A DNA stretch of 64,000 nt from Spiroplasma endosymbiont of Poecilobothrus nobilitatus (lineage in GTDB: Bacteria; Bacillota_I; Bacilli_A; Mycoplasmatales; Mycoplasmataceae), in the NCBI RefSeq assembly GCF_964030655.1, contig NZ_OZ034915.1:1364001-1428000 (forward strand), in the 5' to 3' direction. Shown one piece after another: positions 12,391-23,823 of the stretch. The first letter of the stretch is position 1. Every line of letters begins with the position of its first letter. The notes under the pieces were generated by a model. That model saw nothing but the letters and a program-made list of their open reading frames with translations. It was not told where the DNA came from and searched no databases. Both the position numbers and the translations under genes were made by a program.

Positions 12391-12789
12391 TTACTTTTGA
12401 CTTATTTTCTTATACCGATATTTATTCCATAACCATGTACCCAAGCAATATAGTCCAACTGCACCAGAAGAACTTAAAAAAACATATCCTAAAATTTCAA
12501 CAGCCAAAGTGTCTTTTTGTTTTACTACAGGCGGAACAACAAGTTCTTCGTAAACTTGAAAAATAAAAGAACCTTCATTATTTTTAATAAAAATATTATC
12601 ATTTTGGTCAATAGTAATTGTATGGACAGAAGTTCCGAAAATATTAGTTTTTTCAACCTGTTTTGTTTTATTTTTAAAAAAATACACCCCAGCAAGTACT
12701 GTTGAATAATAAACATTATTATTTTTGTCAACAGTAATAGATAACGCTGTTTTATCCAATAAACTAGAGTGCGCCCATTTTAGTAAGTA
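12391..12789 (-). pseudogene. C-terminal fragment of membrane-anchored repeat protein
   Basis: The open frame has no start codon and runs to a stop at 12391. It carries two repeats of a beta-propeller-like kind (SITVDKNNNVYYST and TITIDQNDNIFIKN), a Pro-containing linker, and a C-terminal transmembrane helix (about 20 residues after LAVEILGYV) with a basic tail. The same repeat (ALTVDQKNNIYY) occurs in the N-terminal fragment at 23824-24225. The two may be halves of one gene separated by IS elements, or paralogues. Function unknown; a surface location is inferred. Confidence 0.7.
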
Positions 12790-12918
12790 CTAATAAAAAG
12801 TATTTACTATTTTTTTAATTATATCTTTTTCTTTACGATTTGAATATTATGTATTTCATTTTATAACATCTTGTATATATTCTTCATGTGAATTATATAT
12901 TTTATTATGGATTGTAGC
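12790..12918. other. Short unexplained remnant next to IS3 copy
   Basis: On the minus strand this stretch reads as broken coding sequence (YNSHEEYIQDVIKWN, stop, then EKDIIKKIV). It is possibly the end of an older gene or mobile element. No family could be assigned. Confidence 0.3.
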
Positions 12919-12947
12919 TGGAATGGCAACACTTTTTAGGAAACTTT

Positions 12948-13793
12948 TTATATAGACATTTGTTTTCTAAAAGTAACTGGAGATAAATAATTTAAACTGC
13001 CATGAATTCGAATATTGTTATATCAATGCACAAAATAAAAAAGTTGGTATTTTAATTGTGTTAAATTTTTAAATTTTTTACCCTTAATAAATTCAGTTTT
13101 AAAAGTTTTGTAAGTTGTTTCAGCCACAGCATTATCATAGGGGCATCCTTTATTGCTTAATGATCTTTTAATATTAAAAGTTATTAAAATTTCATCAATG
13201 ATTTTATTTTTAAACTCATTACCACGATCAGTATGAAATAGAGTTATTTGATTTAATGGTAGTGTTATTTTATGAAAAGATTGTTGGACCAGTTCGGCTG
13301 TTTTATTCGGCCCAGCACTATAACCAATTATTTCACGATTAAACAAGTCAATTAATAAACAAATATAATGTCATTTAGCGCCAACTTGAACATATGTTAA
13401 ATCACTAACAATAACTTCATTAGGTTTTTTGTTGTTAAATTGACGATTTAAAATATTATTAATTTGGTCATTATTGACTGTTGTTTTATGATTATGATAT
13501 TTTAATTTGGTGTATTTAGAAACCAAATTATTTTTGATCATAAAGAATCTGATTTTTCGCCGCAATAAGATGATATCTTTTCTGTTTAAAATAACTTTAA
13601 TTTTGCGAGCCCCATAAATTTTGCGACTTTTATTAAAGGCACTGATAACTTCTTGTTCATAATTATTAACTTGCTTGTTAATACATTTATTAGTTTGATA
13701 ATAATACGTTGATTTTGATAAACCCAAAATCTTACATATTTTTCTTGCTGAATATTTTGTTTTGTTGTTATTAATTATTGTTATTTTTTGGCC
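12948..13793 (-). CDS. IS3 transposase OrfB, copy 1
   Basis: About 281 residues, expected to be made by -1 frameshifting from orfA at the A6 run. It has an HTH_21-like region ([16 protein letters not shown]) and the DDE integrase core: [11 protein letters not shown] (first Asp), [12 protein letters not shown] (second Asp) and [19 protein letters not shown] (Glu). The frame is intact, but the orfA of this copy has a stop, so fusion transposase cannot be made from it. Confidence 0.85.
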
Positions 13794-14059
13794 ATTATCA
13801 GTGCGGCTTGCTTTAAAATGTCATTTTCCATTTTCAAGTCTTTAAGTTCTTTTCGTAAAGTTATTATTTCATTTTCTTCTAGTGTGCGATTGTCTTTTGC
13901 TTTAAATGAACCAGAATTATTATAATTTTTAACTCAACTATAAATAGTTGGTTTTGGTAAATTATATTCTTACCCTAGATTAATAACACTTTTACCATTT
14001 TTATATAGCATGACAATTTGTTTTTTAAATTCTTCAGAGTATGAAGTTTTATTTCCCAT
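13781..14059 (-). pseudogene. IS3 OrfA, copy 1, nonsense mutation
   Basis: OrfA is normally 92 residues: a helix-turn-helix ([17 protein letters not shown]) and a leucine-zipper-like end ([17 protein letters not shown]). Here the Gln codon after NLG has become TAA at about codon 31. Confidence 0.8.
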
Positions 14060-14140
14060 TTTTATATTCCTTCTTTCTTAATAATTTTATTTAATTTTGA
14101 AGTCTATATAATTATGGTCCTAATAATTGTAGCCCATCCA

Positions 14141-14526
14141 AATATTAGGAGTACCTGTCAAAGATAAAAAATAATTATTATTTAAAAATGGTAAAATTGC
14201 AAAAAGAAAAGTAAAAATAATAATCGTATATAAAATTGTGGCAAAGCAAGAAATAAAAACACCCATCATTCAACAAACTATTATTGGCAGAAAAATATTA
14301 ATAGCAATCATTGTATTGGTTTCGCCAGTTTTTGGTGGCACAAAAAATGGGATTAATCCTTGGGCAATAATAACCAAAATTGCGAAAACACCGCCAATAA
14401 CAACTTGATAATAAATTGAAAAACGAGCAAAAGAATTACGCACTAAACCTCATGTAAAAATATAAATGATAGAAAAATAATTATAAATAATAAATATACA
14501 AAAATAATATTTAAAATACTACTCAC
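14141..14526 (-). pseudogene. Membrane protein fragment cut by IS3
   Basis: On the minus strand a strongly hydrophobic frame runs into the IS3 end at 14140: three or four membrane segments with LVRNSFARFSIYYQ and IPFFVPPKTGET between them. The GTG at 14526 is in a different frame from most of the product, so there is either a frameshift near 14460 or a non-ATG start. The 3' part is missing. No family is recognised. Confidence 0.5.
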
Positions 14527-14600
14527 TTATTTTCATCTCTTTTAACAAACCTTGTACTTTTTTTATTATATCATTCCTTTTAAAAATATTTTTGAATTAA

Positions 14601-14672
14601 AAAAGAAACTAAAATTCTCATAAATAATTTCTTGAATCTAATAATTTATTTATGACAAAGCAAGTTTCTTTT
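14601..14672 (-). terminator. Terminator of ssrA
   Basis: A long hairpin with outer arms AAAAGAAACT / AGTTTCTTTT and inner arms TCATAAATAA / TTATTTATGA, followed on the minus strand by a T run, 34 bp after the tmRNA 3' end. Confidence 0.65.
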
Positions 14673-14705
14673 AATTTCTACCTTATTTTTAATAAAAATA
14701 AAAAA

Positions 14706-15128
14706 TGGTGGAGATGGCGGGAATTGAACCCGCGTCCACAAATAACATTCTAATATCTTCTACAGTTTAGTCTAATCATCTTTTTTTATTATTTAATAAT
14801 AGGATTAGACAACTAATTAAATAACTAGATAATAAGACTTTCAAAATTCTAACATTATCAATTAGAATTTCTATTAGATTAAGACTTGAGATACGATAAT
14901 AGTTAATAATCTACAATTAACTACTATTACGGCTAGCAATCCTCTAACAGCGAGGAATTAAGCTACTAACATTGATCCCGCTAATTGATTGTTCATTATA
15001 AAAGCTGGCATTTCAATTTTGTCTCTTTTTTGTTTTTTGTTTGCGTTTCTTCAAACCTAGTAGCATTATAGTCTGCTAAACTACTGCCAATATTAGTAGA
15101 TCATTCCTGTCGAAACCGGAACATCCCC
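14706..15128 (-). ncRNA. ssrA: Transfer-messenger RNA (tmRNA)
   Basis: tmRNA rescues stalled ribosomes and tags the incomplete protein for degradation. The 423-nt minus-strand RNA begins GGGGATG and ends CATCTCCACCA, which pair as a 7-bp acceptor stem with encoded CCA. The T arm reads GCGGGTTCAATTCCCGC. The 5' part carries the usual TTCCGGTTTCGACAGG. A 28-codon tag reading frame lies inside. A promoter with TATAAT is immediately upstream and a hairpin terminator follows. Confidence 0.97.
14958..15044 (-). other. tmRNA tag reading frame
   Basis: The inferred resume codon GCA at 15044 starts a 28-residue tag beginning ANKKQKRDKIEMPAF and ending MLVA, then TAA at 14958. It resembles the tags I recall for other spiroplasmas, with a small hydrophobic C-terminus suited to Lon/FtsH-type proteases. 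Confidence 0.8.
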
Positions 15129-15136
15129 ATGCAATA

Positions 15137-15165
15137 ATTATACTCTTAAATTATTAAATAGTAAA
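15137..15165 (-). promoter_or_regulatory. ssrA promoter
   Basis: TTTACT (15160-15165), a 17-bp spacer and a consensus TATAAT (15137-15142) lie about 9 bp before the mature tmRNA 5' end. Confidence 0.8.
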
Positions 15166-15171
15166 TAATAA

Positions 15172-16443
15172 CTATTTAATACATTTTTTTTGAAATAATT
15201 GCTTAAAATGATATTCATAACTAATTTCTTTTCCAATTTTTGAACCTAAAGTAATTCGAATTAAAGCATAGTAATCCATCATTAAACTAAAACTACTAAA
15301 AAATAAGGTAAATAGTAAGAAAAGTCCCATACCTAGAATATAATCCTTTTGTAATCAAAATAATAATCGTTCAACAATTAAACTAGGTTTTGTAATTAAA
15401 TTATTATTTTTTAAATTTAAATATTCAACATAATAATTTAAACTACTAAAAAAATAACTAAATAATCCAAGACTAGTAATTAGCATTATAAGTTTTAAAA
15501 AATTGACTGTAATTGCACTATCATTTTTATTAATCCAATTTATTAAGCATATAATACTTTCCAACAAAAACTCAATTATAAAACAAACAATAGTAAAGAT
15601 ACTTAAAATATAAATAATGTTATTCGGGTTTAACGAATAATTTGTTCCATTATAATTATAAACAATCCATTCTTTGATGTTTCATTGAAAAATACCGGAT
15701 AAAACAATATAAAAAGTCAAAAGAATTTGAACGGTTGTAACAACAATTAAAGTAATATTAAGATTCTTTTCAAACACTAACCACGTTCAGAACTTTTGAA
15801 AATCTAATTTTTTTGTTAAGAAAAAACTAATTTTTTTGGGTGAATAATATTTCAATCGTAATATTCTCATTTGTAAAATTTGTAAATTATTATTATTTTC
15901 TTGAATTTTACATTTAAAGAAAGTTGTAATTTTATTATAAAATTTACTATTTGTTTTACAAATTAAATATTTATCTAGAAACTGAAACAAACTAATATTG
16001 TTAAAAATAGACACTTTAACTTGGTTATCATTCAAGTCATACTCACTAAAAATACTTTTTAATGTTTGGTGATTAAAATAAATAATTGTTTTTCATTGAT
16101 ATGAATAAGTTATTATAAAGAATAAAATAAAAGTAAAAATACTAGTAGCTGTTGTAATAGCATAAAAAATCTTTCGTGACAATAATCTTCATTCTGGCAA
16201 ATAATTATTGCTAAAAGTAAAATATGATGTTAAAAATAATAAAAACAATTGTAATACATTCAGAATTAAACCAATATTAATAATAACTAATAAAAAATAA
16301 AATAATTTGCTGGCGATTAAACTTTCACTATTTTTTTTATTTTTAAAATGTTTTAATAAATAAATTCCTTCTCAACTACTACCAAAAAGAAGAAATAAAA
16401 TATTTAAAACAATAAAATATTTTAAAGATACTAAATCTGTCAT
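15172..16443 (-). CDS. Multi-pass membrane protein, 423 aa, unknown function
   Basis: The ATG at 16443 follows GGAAGGAG. The product has about eight hydrophobic segments, with a soluble basic stretch around residues 130-215 (FFKCKIQENNNNLQILQMRI). It ends QLFQKKCIK; its TAG stop lies inside a hairpin just upstream of the ssrA promoter. It is the last gene of a four-gene minus-strand run whose other members are secreted or lipoproteins, 14 bp after the previous gene. It may anchor or export those proteins, but this is inference from position. No conserved family is recognised. Confidence 0.7.
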
Positions 16444-16457
16444 ACTTTTCTCCTTCC

Positions 16458-17642
16458 TTAAGTAATTTTAAAAGAAACATGTGTACCAACAGTTCCGGTT
16501 GCATGATTAATTTTAAGATAATTTTTATTACTACTTTTAAATCAGGCAAAAACATATGGTAATCCCCCATGGTCAGCACTCTTTCATAAATTTTTTAGTT
16601 GAGTTTTTGGTGGCCACAAATCTAAGACATTTGGCTGTGCGCCTTTTTTCAAAACAATATTTACATCAGTTGCTTGCATAAAATGTGAATTATGAACATG
16701 TGATGATCACTTAATTAAATAATCAGTTACATCATTAATAACTTCCGCAATAGTAGTTGTTCCAGCATATGTTTTGTTAGTAACGGGTTTCCAATCAATA
16801 TTTCTTCAGTCTTTAGCATTAAAATCATTACTGTCAATCGAAACATTTCAAACTGATAAGAACTCTGGTTTTTTATAAAAACTAAATCCTTTACTTTCTA
16901 GGATTACCTTATAATTACTTTCAAAAACTGTGGGATTAAATATTAGCATTGCTCTTGATGCATAAAATTTAATAAATTTACTACTGTCTTTTTTGACATT
17001 AATTTTCAAATTAAAGAATCCAAATGGTAACGGGTTATTGTCATTTCACATTTTTTTATTTCTATAATATGTTACAATTTCCTCGTATCCTTCTTCCGTT
17101 TGAAAAATATTATTAATATTTTGTACAAATCCTGCTATTAATTTAGCATTATCAAATGGCGCTGGATTATTAGAATAAAATAAGACACTATTTTTAAAAA
17201 TATTTAATTCAGTTAAATCAACATTAGTATTAATTGTAATTCATTTTTCATTTTGGTAATGACCATAATTATTTGGTGTAATATGAATTGAAAAATAAGT
17301 AATTGGTAATAAGTTTCGTATAGCACTAAAGTCAATTAAATAATTTGGATTAGGTGTCGTATGGTAACCATAATAAATATCAACATTAATTTTAAAAAGA
17401 TCAATTTCTCTAAAATTAATTTGAATAATTTTAAGAACAGTACTCCGCAAAGTTTGAAACCCACCAAGTTCACTACCTAACATTTGATCAACTGTTCACG
17501 AATAATTTTGAAATACTGTCTCATCAATTTGTGTTAAATCAAAATTAATATTCTCTTCTTGTGTAGTTTTACAAGCAATAAGAGGACTAATATTTCCAAA
17601 TAAGATAGTTCCTACTAATAATGACTCTAATAACTTTTTCAT
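16458..17642 (-). CDS. Lipoprotein, 394 aa, VDIYYG family
   Basis: The signal peptide MKKLLESLLVGTILF is followed by the lipobox LIAC, with Cys near residue 24. The mature protein contains INVDIYYGYH followed by NNYGHY, a pattern shared with the protein at 19872-21035 (LRVDIYYGH...FYGH), so the two appear to be distant paralogues in one operon. The spacing is 9 bp from the upstream gene and 14 bp to the next. Surface-exposed lipoprotein is likely; function is unknown. No break in frame under code 4. Confidence 0.75.
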
Positions 17643-17651
17643 AATCCTCTT

Positions 17652-19856
17652 TTATAATGAATTAACATACATAAATAATTCATAAACTTGTTCTCCTATT
17701 GTTTTTCCATAATTTAAACTTGGTTGTTCAAACACAACATCATCTAATGTAAATTGGTTTGGATATCACTTATATTTATTATCTCTTGTTGTTGAAGCAG
17801 GAAAACCAATTGAATTTAGGACTCGATTTAAATCATATTTTTTATCTGGATATATTTCCATTAACATCATCATTTTATGAACTATTTCCATTCCATCAAT
17901 ATAATTTTTAAAGCGAACACTATAACGCGGACCATTAATATTTCCAACATAAACTAAATTATCATCTCCCGATTCAAATTGACCATTCATTTCTTTTTTA
18001 GTATAATAATCATCTCGATATAAATCATATGACCATCTTGCATAACCATTTGTCCCTAATTTATAAGCCATTAAAGGTCCCCATACTTGTTCACTATTAT
18101 CAGATTGAATATACGCTGCTGGAAAATTATTTCAAGAAGTATAAATCATAGTTGCATTCCCAAATGTTTTACGACGAAGAATATTACTTCGTAATTTATA
18201 AATATTAATATTATTAAATTTTTCTACTATTTCACGGTATTGCAAAATCATTTGGTCATATTTATTAACAAAAATATTTTGAATATCATCTTCATCAAAT
18301 GGATTATAGCGAAAGCGTCAACCAGCAAAAATACTAGATTTAATAAGATTATAAGGGTCATTTTCAGCCACATTTTTCATTGTTAATTCATTAGTTTTAT
18401 CTGCTAATTCATCAAACGATTCATATAAAGTAATTTGTTTACCATTTGGTGTTAAGTATTCTGGTTTGTTTCGAATTGAATTTCAGTGATTTGATAATGC
18501 TTTAATAAATTTACTATGAATTGTTTTTAAATAAGCACCAAAGTTTTTCCCAGGCATACCATTACTTGATTTTACTAATTCAGCATTAAATGTTCGTTGA
18601 GGACCCTTTTTAGCCCCATTTTTAAGGTAAAAAAAGGTAAAGGTTCCTGGTTCCATTGCTGAAAACATAAACTCCGTAAATCCTAATTGAGCAGCAACTT
18701 TTAAGTATTCATCAAATGCATTAAAATCAAATTCTCATTCTCAATCTGGATCATTAAAAACAACATTTAAATCACTACTTTTAATATAATCTTCGTATTC
18801 TTCATCAGTTCATCCTTCTGATGATTTATTTAATTTTCCTACTCATTGAATTAATTGATAATTTCATCCGGGACCATATAAATAAAATGTATTAGATTTT
18901 TTTAATGCTTGTAAATGTGCTAATAAATATAGCCGCATTTTTGGGGATAAATAACTTGGTAAATTATTATCAAAAAGACCAATTTTGTCATCAAGTTCTT
19001 TTACACTTGCTCTTTTCTGTCTTAAATTATCACCAGTATCAATATATTTCATACCATTTGAAGGAAATGATGTCGCACTAAAACCAAATCGTTCATGCAC
19101 TGGTTTATTTGAATCATCAGTTTTTCAAAGATAATTTTTAATTTCAACAATAAACTTACGTTCAATACTAGTTTTAACTTGACCATTAAAACGAAAACTT
19201 AATTTTATCGTAAAATTTTGAATTCCTGGCTTTGCTTGTGACCCAATAAAAAGACTAATTCAAAGCGGATGAACATCATATGTTAATTCAGACAATGTAT
19301 TTTTTCCTAGCGCATCAGGCATATATTGTACTCCCGGGTAAATATAACGATTAGAACTTGCTGCATTTGGAAAAGCTTTAATATAAGTTAAAAAAACAAT
19401 CTCACTAATAATCGCTGGGTCTTTATTATCATTTATAATTGATACTTGTAAATCATTATATTTAGTAATATCTTCCTTATTTAATAAAATTAACTGCGTA
19501 TTAAGATGCTGATTTCTTCATGTTGTTAAGCGCGGACGATCATTTGTACACTTCAATAAATCTTTGCGATTTCCATAAAAAAATGGATTGCCGTTTTTAT
19601 CTTCATTATAAGCACTATAAGTAAATTTTGAATCACCAAAAAAAGTATGGAAATATGAATTATCATCTGCTTGTGGATTTTGATTATTACCACAACCATA
19701 CTGAAAATTAAACTGGTTATCATAACGACCACCACTGCAACCACCAGGATAATTACCTTCAAAACGACTACAACTAACAACCATCATCACAAAAGGAGGA
19801 ATTAAAAAAACAACTAATAAAATTTGATTCATATTCTTAAACGATATTTTTTTCAT
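17652..19856 (-). CDS. Large lipoprotein, 734 aa, unknown function
   Basis: The N-terminus MKKISFKNMNQILLVVF leads into a hydrophobic segment and the lipobox MVVSC. A Gly/Asn/Asp-rich stretch follows (NYPGGCSGGRYDNQF) with extra Cys residues, then a long soluble domain with many aromatic residues. The frame is continuous through several UGA-Trp codons to TAA at 17652. It lies in the middle of the secreted-protein operon, 9 bp before the 394-residue lipoprotein gene. Surface exposure is inferred; I recognise no enzyme or adhesin motif. Confidence 0.75.
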
Positions 19857-19871
19857 TTGTTTATTCCTCTC

Positions 19872-21035
19872 TTAAACAATAAATCCTAAATGAACACCTG
19901 GTAAAGTGCTTAAATCTAGTGAGGTATTTTTTGCATTAATTAATTCTAATCATACCCAATGCTTTTTCTTCCCGCCCGAAGAAAAGGTATATAGTTTATC
20001 TAATGTTGTTTCCTTTTCAAGTAAATTGGGATCAGAATATCCATTTTTACGAAATTGTAATTCAAAAACACTCATTGCTAAATTATAATGGTATATTGTA
20101 TCAATTGCCTTAATAACAAATAATTTTATATCATAATATAAACTAGCTAAGGTATTATTTAAAGTGACATTTTTATCTAAAATTGCATAATCAAAATTAT
20201 GATTTTTAAAATCTTTACTTGTAATCTTAATAGTTGCTGCTGTATTCATTGCAAAAGTTTCCCCAGGAAGTTTAAATAATGATGCTTGCAATCGTTCTGG
20301 AATATATTTAAATAAATCATTATTAATTGTTAACATATTATCTTTCTCAGAAATAAATTTATTACTTAATTTTATAAAAAAACTAATATCCTTATTTAAT
20401 GTCATTTGTCCTGGTTGTAATTCCATCCCAGCTGAAATATCTAATCCCATTTTTTGAAATTGTTTATTAAAATTATTAAGAATTACTTGGTTACTTAATA
20501 GTTTATTTCAATTATCAACAAGTTTATATTCACTGTCAATTTGTCCTTTTGAATTATCAAATTTAATAAATTGATTGTTAATAAAATTTCAAGTTGGGCG
20601 ATAATCAAACTGTAAAAAACTATGCCCATAAAATTCACTTTTTTCTGTTTCAAAAATTCCAACAGTAAACCAAAAAATATAATTAGTATTAGTAAAATCA
20701 GTAAAATTAATTGTTTTTGCATTATAAAAATTATTATCATCAACATGACCATAATAAATATCAACTCTTAAATTTTTGACAATATTTAATCCTAAGTTAT
20801 TTTGTAAACCCAGCATAACATTGCTACGAATCGATGGCATTAATCCATCATCGTAACCCCAAAGACTATTTAAGCCTCATTTGTTATTAGTCATAATTGA
20901 TTGTGGTTTTAATAAAAGGCCTAAATTTTTTGTTTCTTTTCATCATATATTAGTTGAAATCAAACTAAAACTTGTAGTAATAGGAAAAATAAATATCATT
21001 AAATAAAATAATTTTCGCAATTTTATTTTCTCCAT
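19872..21035 (-). CDS. Secreted protein, 387 aa, VDIYYG family
   Basis: The ATG at 21035 has GGAGAAAAT overlapping it. The N-terminus (KLRKLFYLMIFIFPITTSFS) looks like a cleavable signal without a clear lipobox Cys. LRVDIYYGHVDD and SEFYGHSFLQF resemble motifs in the 394-residue lipoprotein of the same operon. It is the first intact gene of the run; a duplicated terminator and a broken permease end lie upstream. Its first 90 codons are duplicated at 3197-3466. Function unknown. Confidence 0.72.
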
Positions 21036-21129
21036 TTTATATTTTTTGGTTTATAGGTTCAAATTCAATTATATTAAAAAAAAAAAAAAAACAAGGTAAC
21101 AACTAAAACTTCAAAAATAACTTAAAAAT

Positions 21130-21158
21130 AAAAAATCTAAGTTTTGCTTAGATTTTTT
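21130..21158 (-). terminator. Duplicated permease terminator
   Basis: Same hairpin as at 3552-3580 (AAAAATCTAAG / CTTAGATTTTT), lying between the permease remnant and the secreted-protein operon. Confidence 0.65.
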
Positions 21159-21170
21159 ATTTTGTTAGGT

Positions 21171-21538
21171 TTATACTTCGTTTGCATTAACCTGCTCTTG
21201 AATACTCATATGATTAATTTTATAAGTTGAAATTCAATATGTTATTAAATATATTCCTGCCATTAAAATAAAAGTAATTGGAATCGTAATTCATGGGAAT
21301 CCAAATGAAATAATTACTTTAGCAATTGCAATAAACCCCATAAACACCTAGTCATAATATTAATCACATTATCCCAACACCTAAAATTCATGATAGAAAA
21401 GCAAACGGAGTAAATATTCCTAATGTTAAACTATTAATTTCACGATTTTAATATCCTAAAGCTTTCATCACAGCCATAAATTTTAAGAAATAATTAACAA
21501 ATGATTCTGTCATAATATATACAATAATAATAGCAGTT
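21171..21538 (-). pseudogene. 3' remnant of FtsX-like permease (copy of 3593-3960)
   Basis: This is nearly identical to the last 120 codons of the giant permease at 3593. An extra C near 21340 shifts the frame, and a G-to-T change near 21450 turns a Ser codon into TAA. It is cut at 21538, where the tail of another IS3 element begins. It is the other half of the segmental duplication. Confidence 0.85.
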
Positions 21539-21666
21539 TGGAATGGTAAGGGTTTTTTGGACAAATTTTATGTAGAATAATAATTTCTGTATTGCACTGG
21601 TGTTAAATAATTTAGTTTGCTATTAATTCGAATATTATTGTACCAATTAATGTAATCAAATAATTC
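21539..21666 (-). mobile_element. Tail of a third IS3-family element
   Basis: Starts TGGAATGGTAAGGGTTTTTT. On the minus strand it encodes an OrfB C-terminus (FDYINWYNNIRINSKLNYL, then TPVQYRN) clearly different from family B. The rest is missing because IS family A copy 1 abuts it at 21667. Confidence 0.75.
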
Positions 21667-22601
21667 CTTTAATTTTGTAGAAAACTCTTGATATTTATAA
21701 AATATACCTAAAATTAGGTATATTCTTAATATAAGAGGTGAATAATTAATGGAAAAAATAATTGAAGAATTAATAAATAGTTTAACAGATGATCAATTTT
21801 TATAATTTCATGAAAAAGTCAAAAAAGAAGCAGAATTAATTAAAAAACAAAAACGCTTAAATGAAATTGATCAAAAATTTAGGGATAAAGGTATTAAATG
21901 TCCTAATTGTCAATCTTTTTATTGTGTTAAAAATGGTCATAATCCTGAAGGAAAACAAAAATATTTATGCAAAAAATGTCGTGCTAGTTTTGATGCTTTT
22001 CGTGATCATTTTACGTATTGAAGTCATTTAAATTATGAACAGTGAAATTTATTGATTCAAATTTCATTATTAGGCCAATCTAGTAAAATGATTTCCCACT
22101 TTATTAAAACATCACCGAAAAACGCTTGATATAATCGCCAAAAAATAATGAAATCAAAACAATTAGAAAACACCCAATTAAAATTTAAAACGTTGAATGG
22201 CCAAATTAAAATCGATGAAACATTTATTAAAGAAATCCACAAAGGGTAATTTTAAAGATAAATTTGATAAAAGAAAAATTCATCTTGATTCATTTTCAAC
22301 CAACACTAAATGTTGTATTCAAATGGCTGTTGATAGCAATAATAATATTTATGTTAAATCAACCAACACAAAACGATTACAAAAACAGTTAATTATTGAA
22401 AATATTAATAAACAATTAATCAAAGAAAATTCAATTATTATTTCTGACATGCAACCATTATATTTATTAGTAGCAAAACAAACAAATTCTATTTTATTAG
22501 CAACTAAAACTAGTACAAATCCTGATGCTAGTTATCGGAAGTTAAATAAAATTAGTAAATTACAATCAAATCTTAAAGAATCCTTAATTCATTATCATTG
22601 G
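21667..22601 (+). mobile_element. IS1595-like element A, copy 1, 3' truncated
   Basis: The left terminal repeat CTTTAATTTTGTAGAAAACT is intact; the 3' end is replaced by IS3 copy 2 at 22602. The 8 bp before it (AATAATTC) have no partner here, so the right junction was lost. Confidence 0.85.
21749..22601 (+). pseudogene. IS1595-like transposase A1, broken
   Basis: In-frame TAA at 21803 (Glu codon in other copies) and a +1 G near 22245 after KEIHKG, plus loss of the 3' end. The zinc-ribbon CPNCQSFYCV...CKKC and QIDETFI-type motifs are still readable. Confidence 0.85.
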
Positions 22602-22682
22602 TGGATAGGCTACAATTATTAGGGCCATAATTATATATACTTCAAAATTAGATAAAATTATTAAGAAAGAAGGAATATAAAA

Positions 22683-22961
22683 ATGGGAAATAAAACTTCA
22701 TACTCTGAAGAATTTAAAAAACAAATTGTCATGCTATATAAAAATGGTAAAAGTGTTATTAATCTAGGGCAAGAATATAATTTATCAAAACCAACTATTT
22801 ATAGTTGAGTTAAAAATTATAATAATTATGGTTCATTTAAAGCAAAAGACAATCGCACACTAGAAGAAAATGAAATAATAACTTTACGAAAAGAACTTAA
22901 AGACTTGAAAATGGAAAATGACATTTTAAAGCAAGCCGCACTGATAATGGCCAAAAAATAA
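22683..22961 (+). CDS. IS3 OrfA, copy 2, intact
   Basis: A 92-residue DNA-binding protein with a helix-turn-helix ([29 protein letters not shown]) and a leucine-zipper-like coil at about residues 66-84, where it can oligomerise. GAAGGAATAT precedes the ATG. It ends in MAKK at an A6 run that is a likely -1 slippery site leading into OrfB, as in other IS3-family elements. This is the only copy in the window with an open orfA and orfB together. Confidence 0.88.
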
Positions 22962-23794
22962 CAATAATTAATAACAACAAAACAAAATATTCAGTAAGAA
23001 AAATATGTAAGATTTTTGGTTTATCAAAATCAACGTATTATTATCAAACTAATAAATGTATTAACAAGCGAATTAATAATTATGAACAAGAAATTATCAG
23101 TGCCTTTAATAAAAGTCGCAAAATTTATGGGGCTCGCAAAATTAAAGTTATTTTAAACATAAAAGATATCATCTTATCGCGGCGAAAAATCAGATTCTTT
23201 ATGATCAAAAATAATTTGGTTTCTAAATACACCAAATTAAAATATCATAATCATAAAACAACAGTCAATAATGACCAAATTAATAATATTTTAAATCGTC
23301 AATTTAACAACAAAAAACCTAATGAAGTTATTGTTAGTGATTTAACATATGTTCAAGTTGGCGCTAAATGACATTATATTTGTTTATTAATTGACTTGTT
23401 TAATCGTGAAATAATTGGTTATAGTGCTGGGCCGAATAAAACAGCCGAACTGGTCCAACAAGATTTTCATAAAATAACACGACCATTAAATCAAATAACT
23501 CTATTTCATACTGATCGTGGTAATGAGTTTAAAAATAAAATCATTGATGAAATTTTAATAACTTTTAATATTAAAAGATCATTAAGCAATAAAGGCTGCC
23601 CTTATGATAATGCTGTGGCTGAAACAACTTACAAAACTTTTAAAACTGAATTTATTAAGGGTAAAAAATTTAAAAATTTAACACAATTAAAATACGAACT
23701 TTTTGATTTTGTGCATTGATATAACAATATTAGAATTCATGGCAGTTTAAATTATTTATCTCCAGTTACTTTTAGAAAACAAATGTCTATATAA
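22949..23794 (+). CDS. IS3 transposase OrfB, copy 2, intact
   Basis: An integrase-type DDE transposase of about 281 residues, expected as an OrfAB fusion through -1 frameshifting. Helical region [15 protein letters not shown] precedes the catalytic core: [23 protein letters not shown] and [15 protein letters not shown] supply D, D and E. The C-terminus ([19 protein letters not shown]) matches the IS150 group. There is no stop or frameshift under code 4, so this copy may be active. Confidence 0.88.
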
Positions 23795-23823
23795 AAAGTG
23801 TCATAAAAAGTGTTGCCATTCCA

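Larger units (their letters stand above)
12919..14140 (-). mobile_element. IS3-family element B, copy 1 (1222 bp)
   Basis: The ends are imperfect inverted repeats: TGGAATGGCAACACTTTTTA at 12919, and TGGATGGGCTACAATTATTA read inward from 14140. Length equals the other complete copies. No direct target repeat is seen, so the flanks may have been exchanged by recombination with other copies. Confidence 0.9.
22602..23823 (+). mobile_element. IS3-family element B, copy 2 (1222 bp, intact genes)
   Basis: The ends are TGGATAGGCTACAATTATTA and (read inward from the right) TGGAATGGCAACACTTTTTA. It cut off IS A copy 1 on the left and joins a secreted-protein fragment on the right, with no matching 3-bp flanks. 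Confidence 0.9.

Noticed and set aside
12919-14140. IS3 copies 1 and 2 as ends of a composite transposon carrying ssrA
   Set aside because: No target duplication at the outer ends and orfA of copy 1 is broken; chromosomal rearrangement is the simpler reading.
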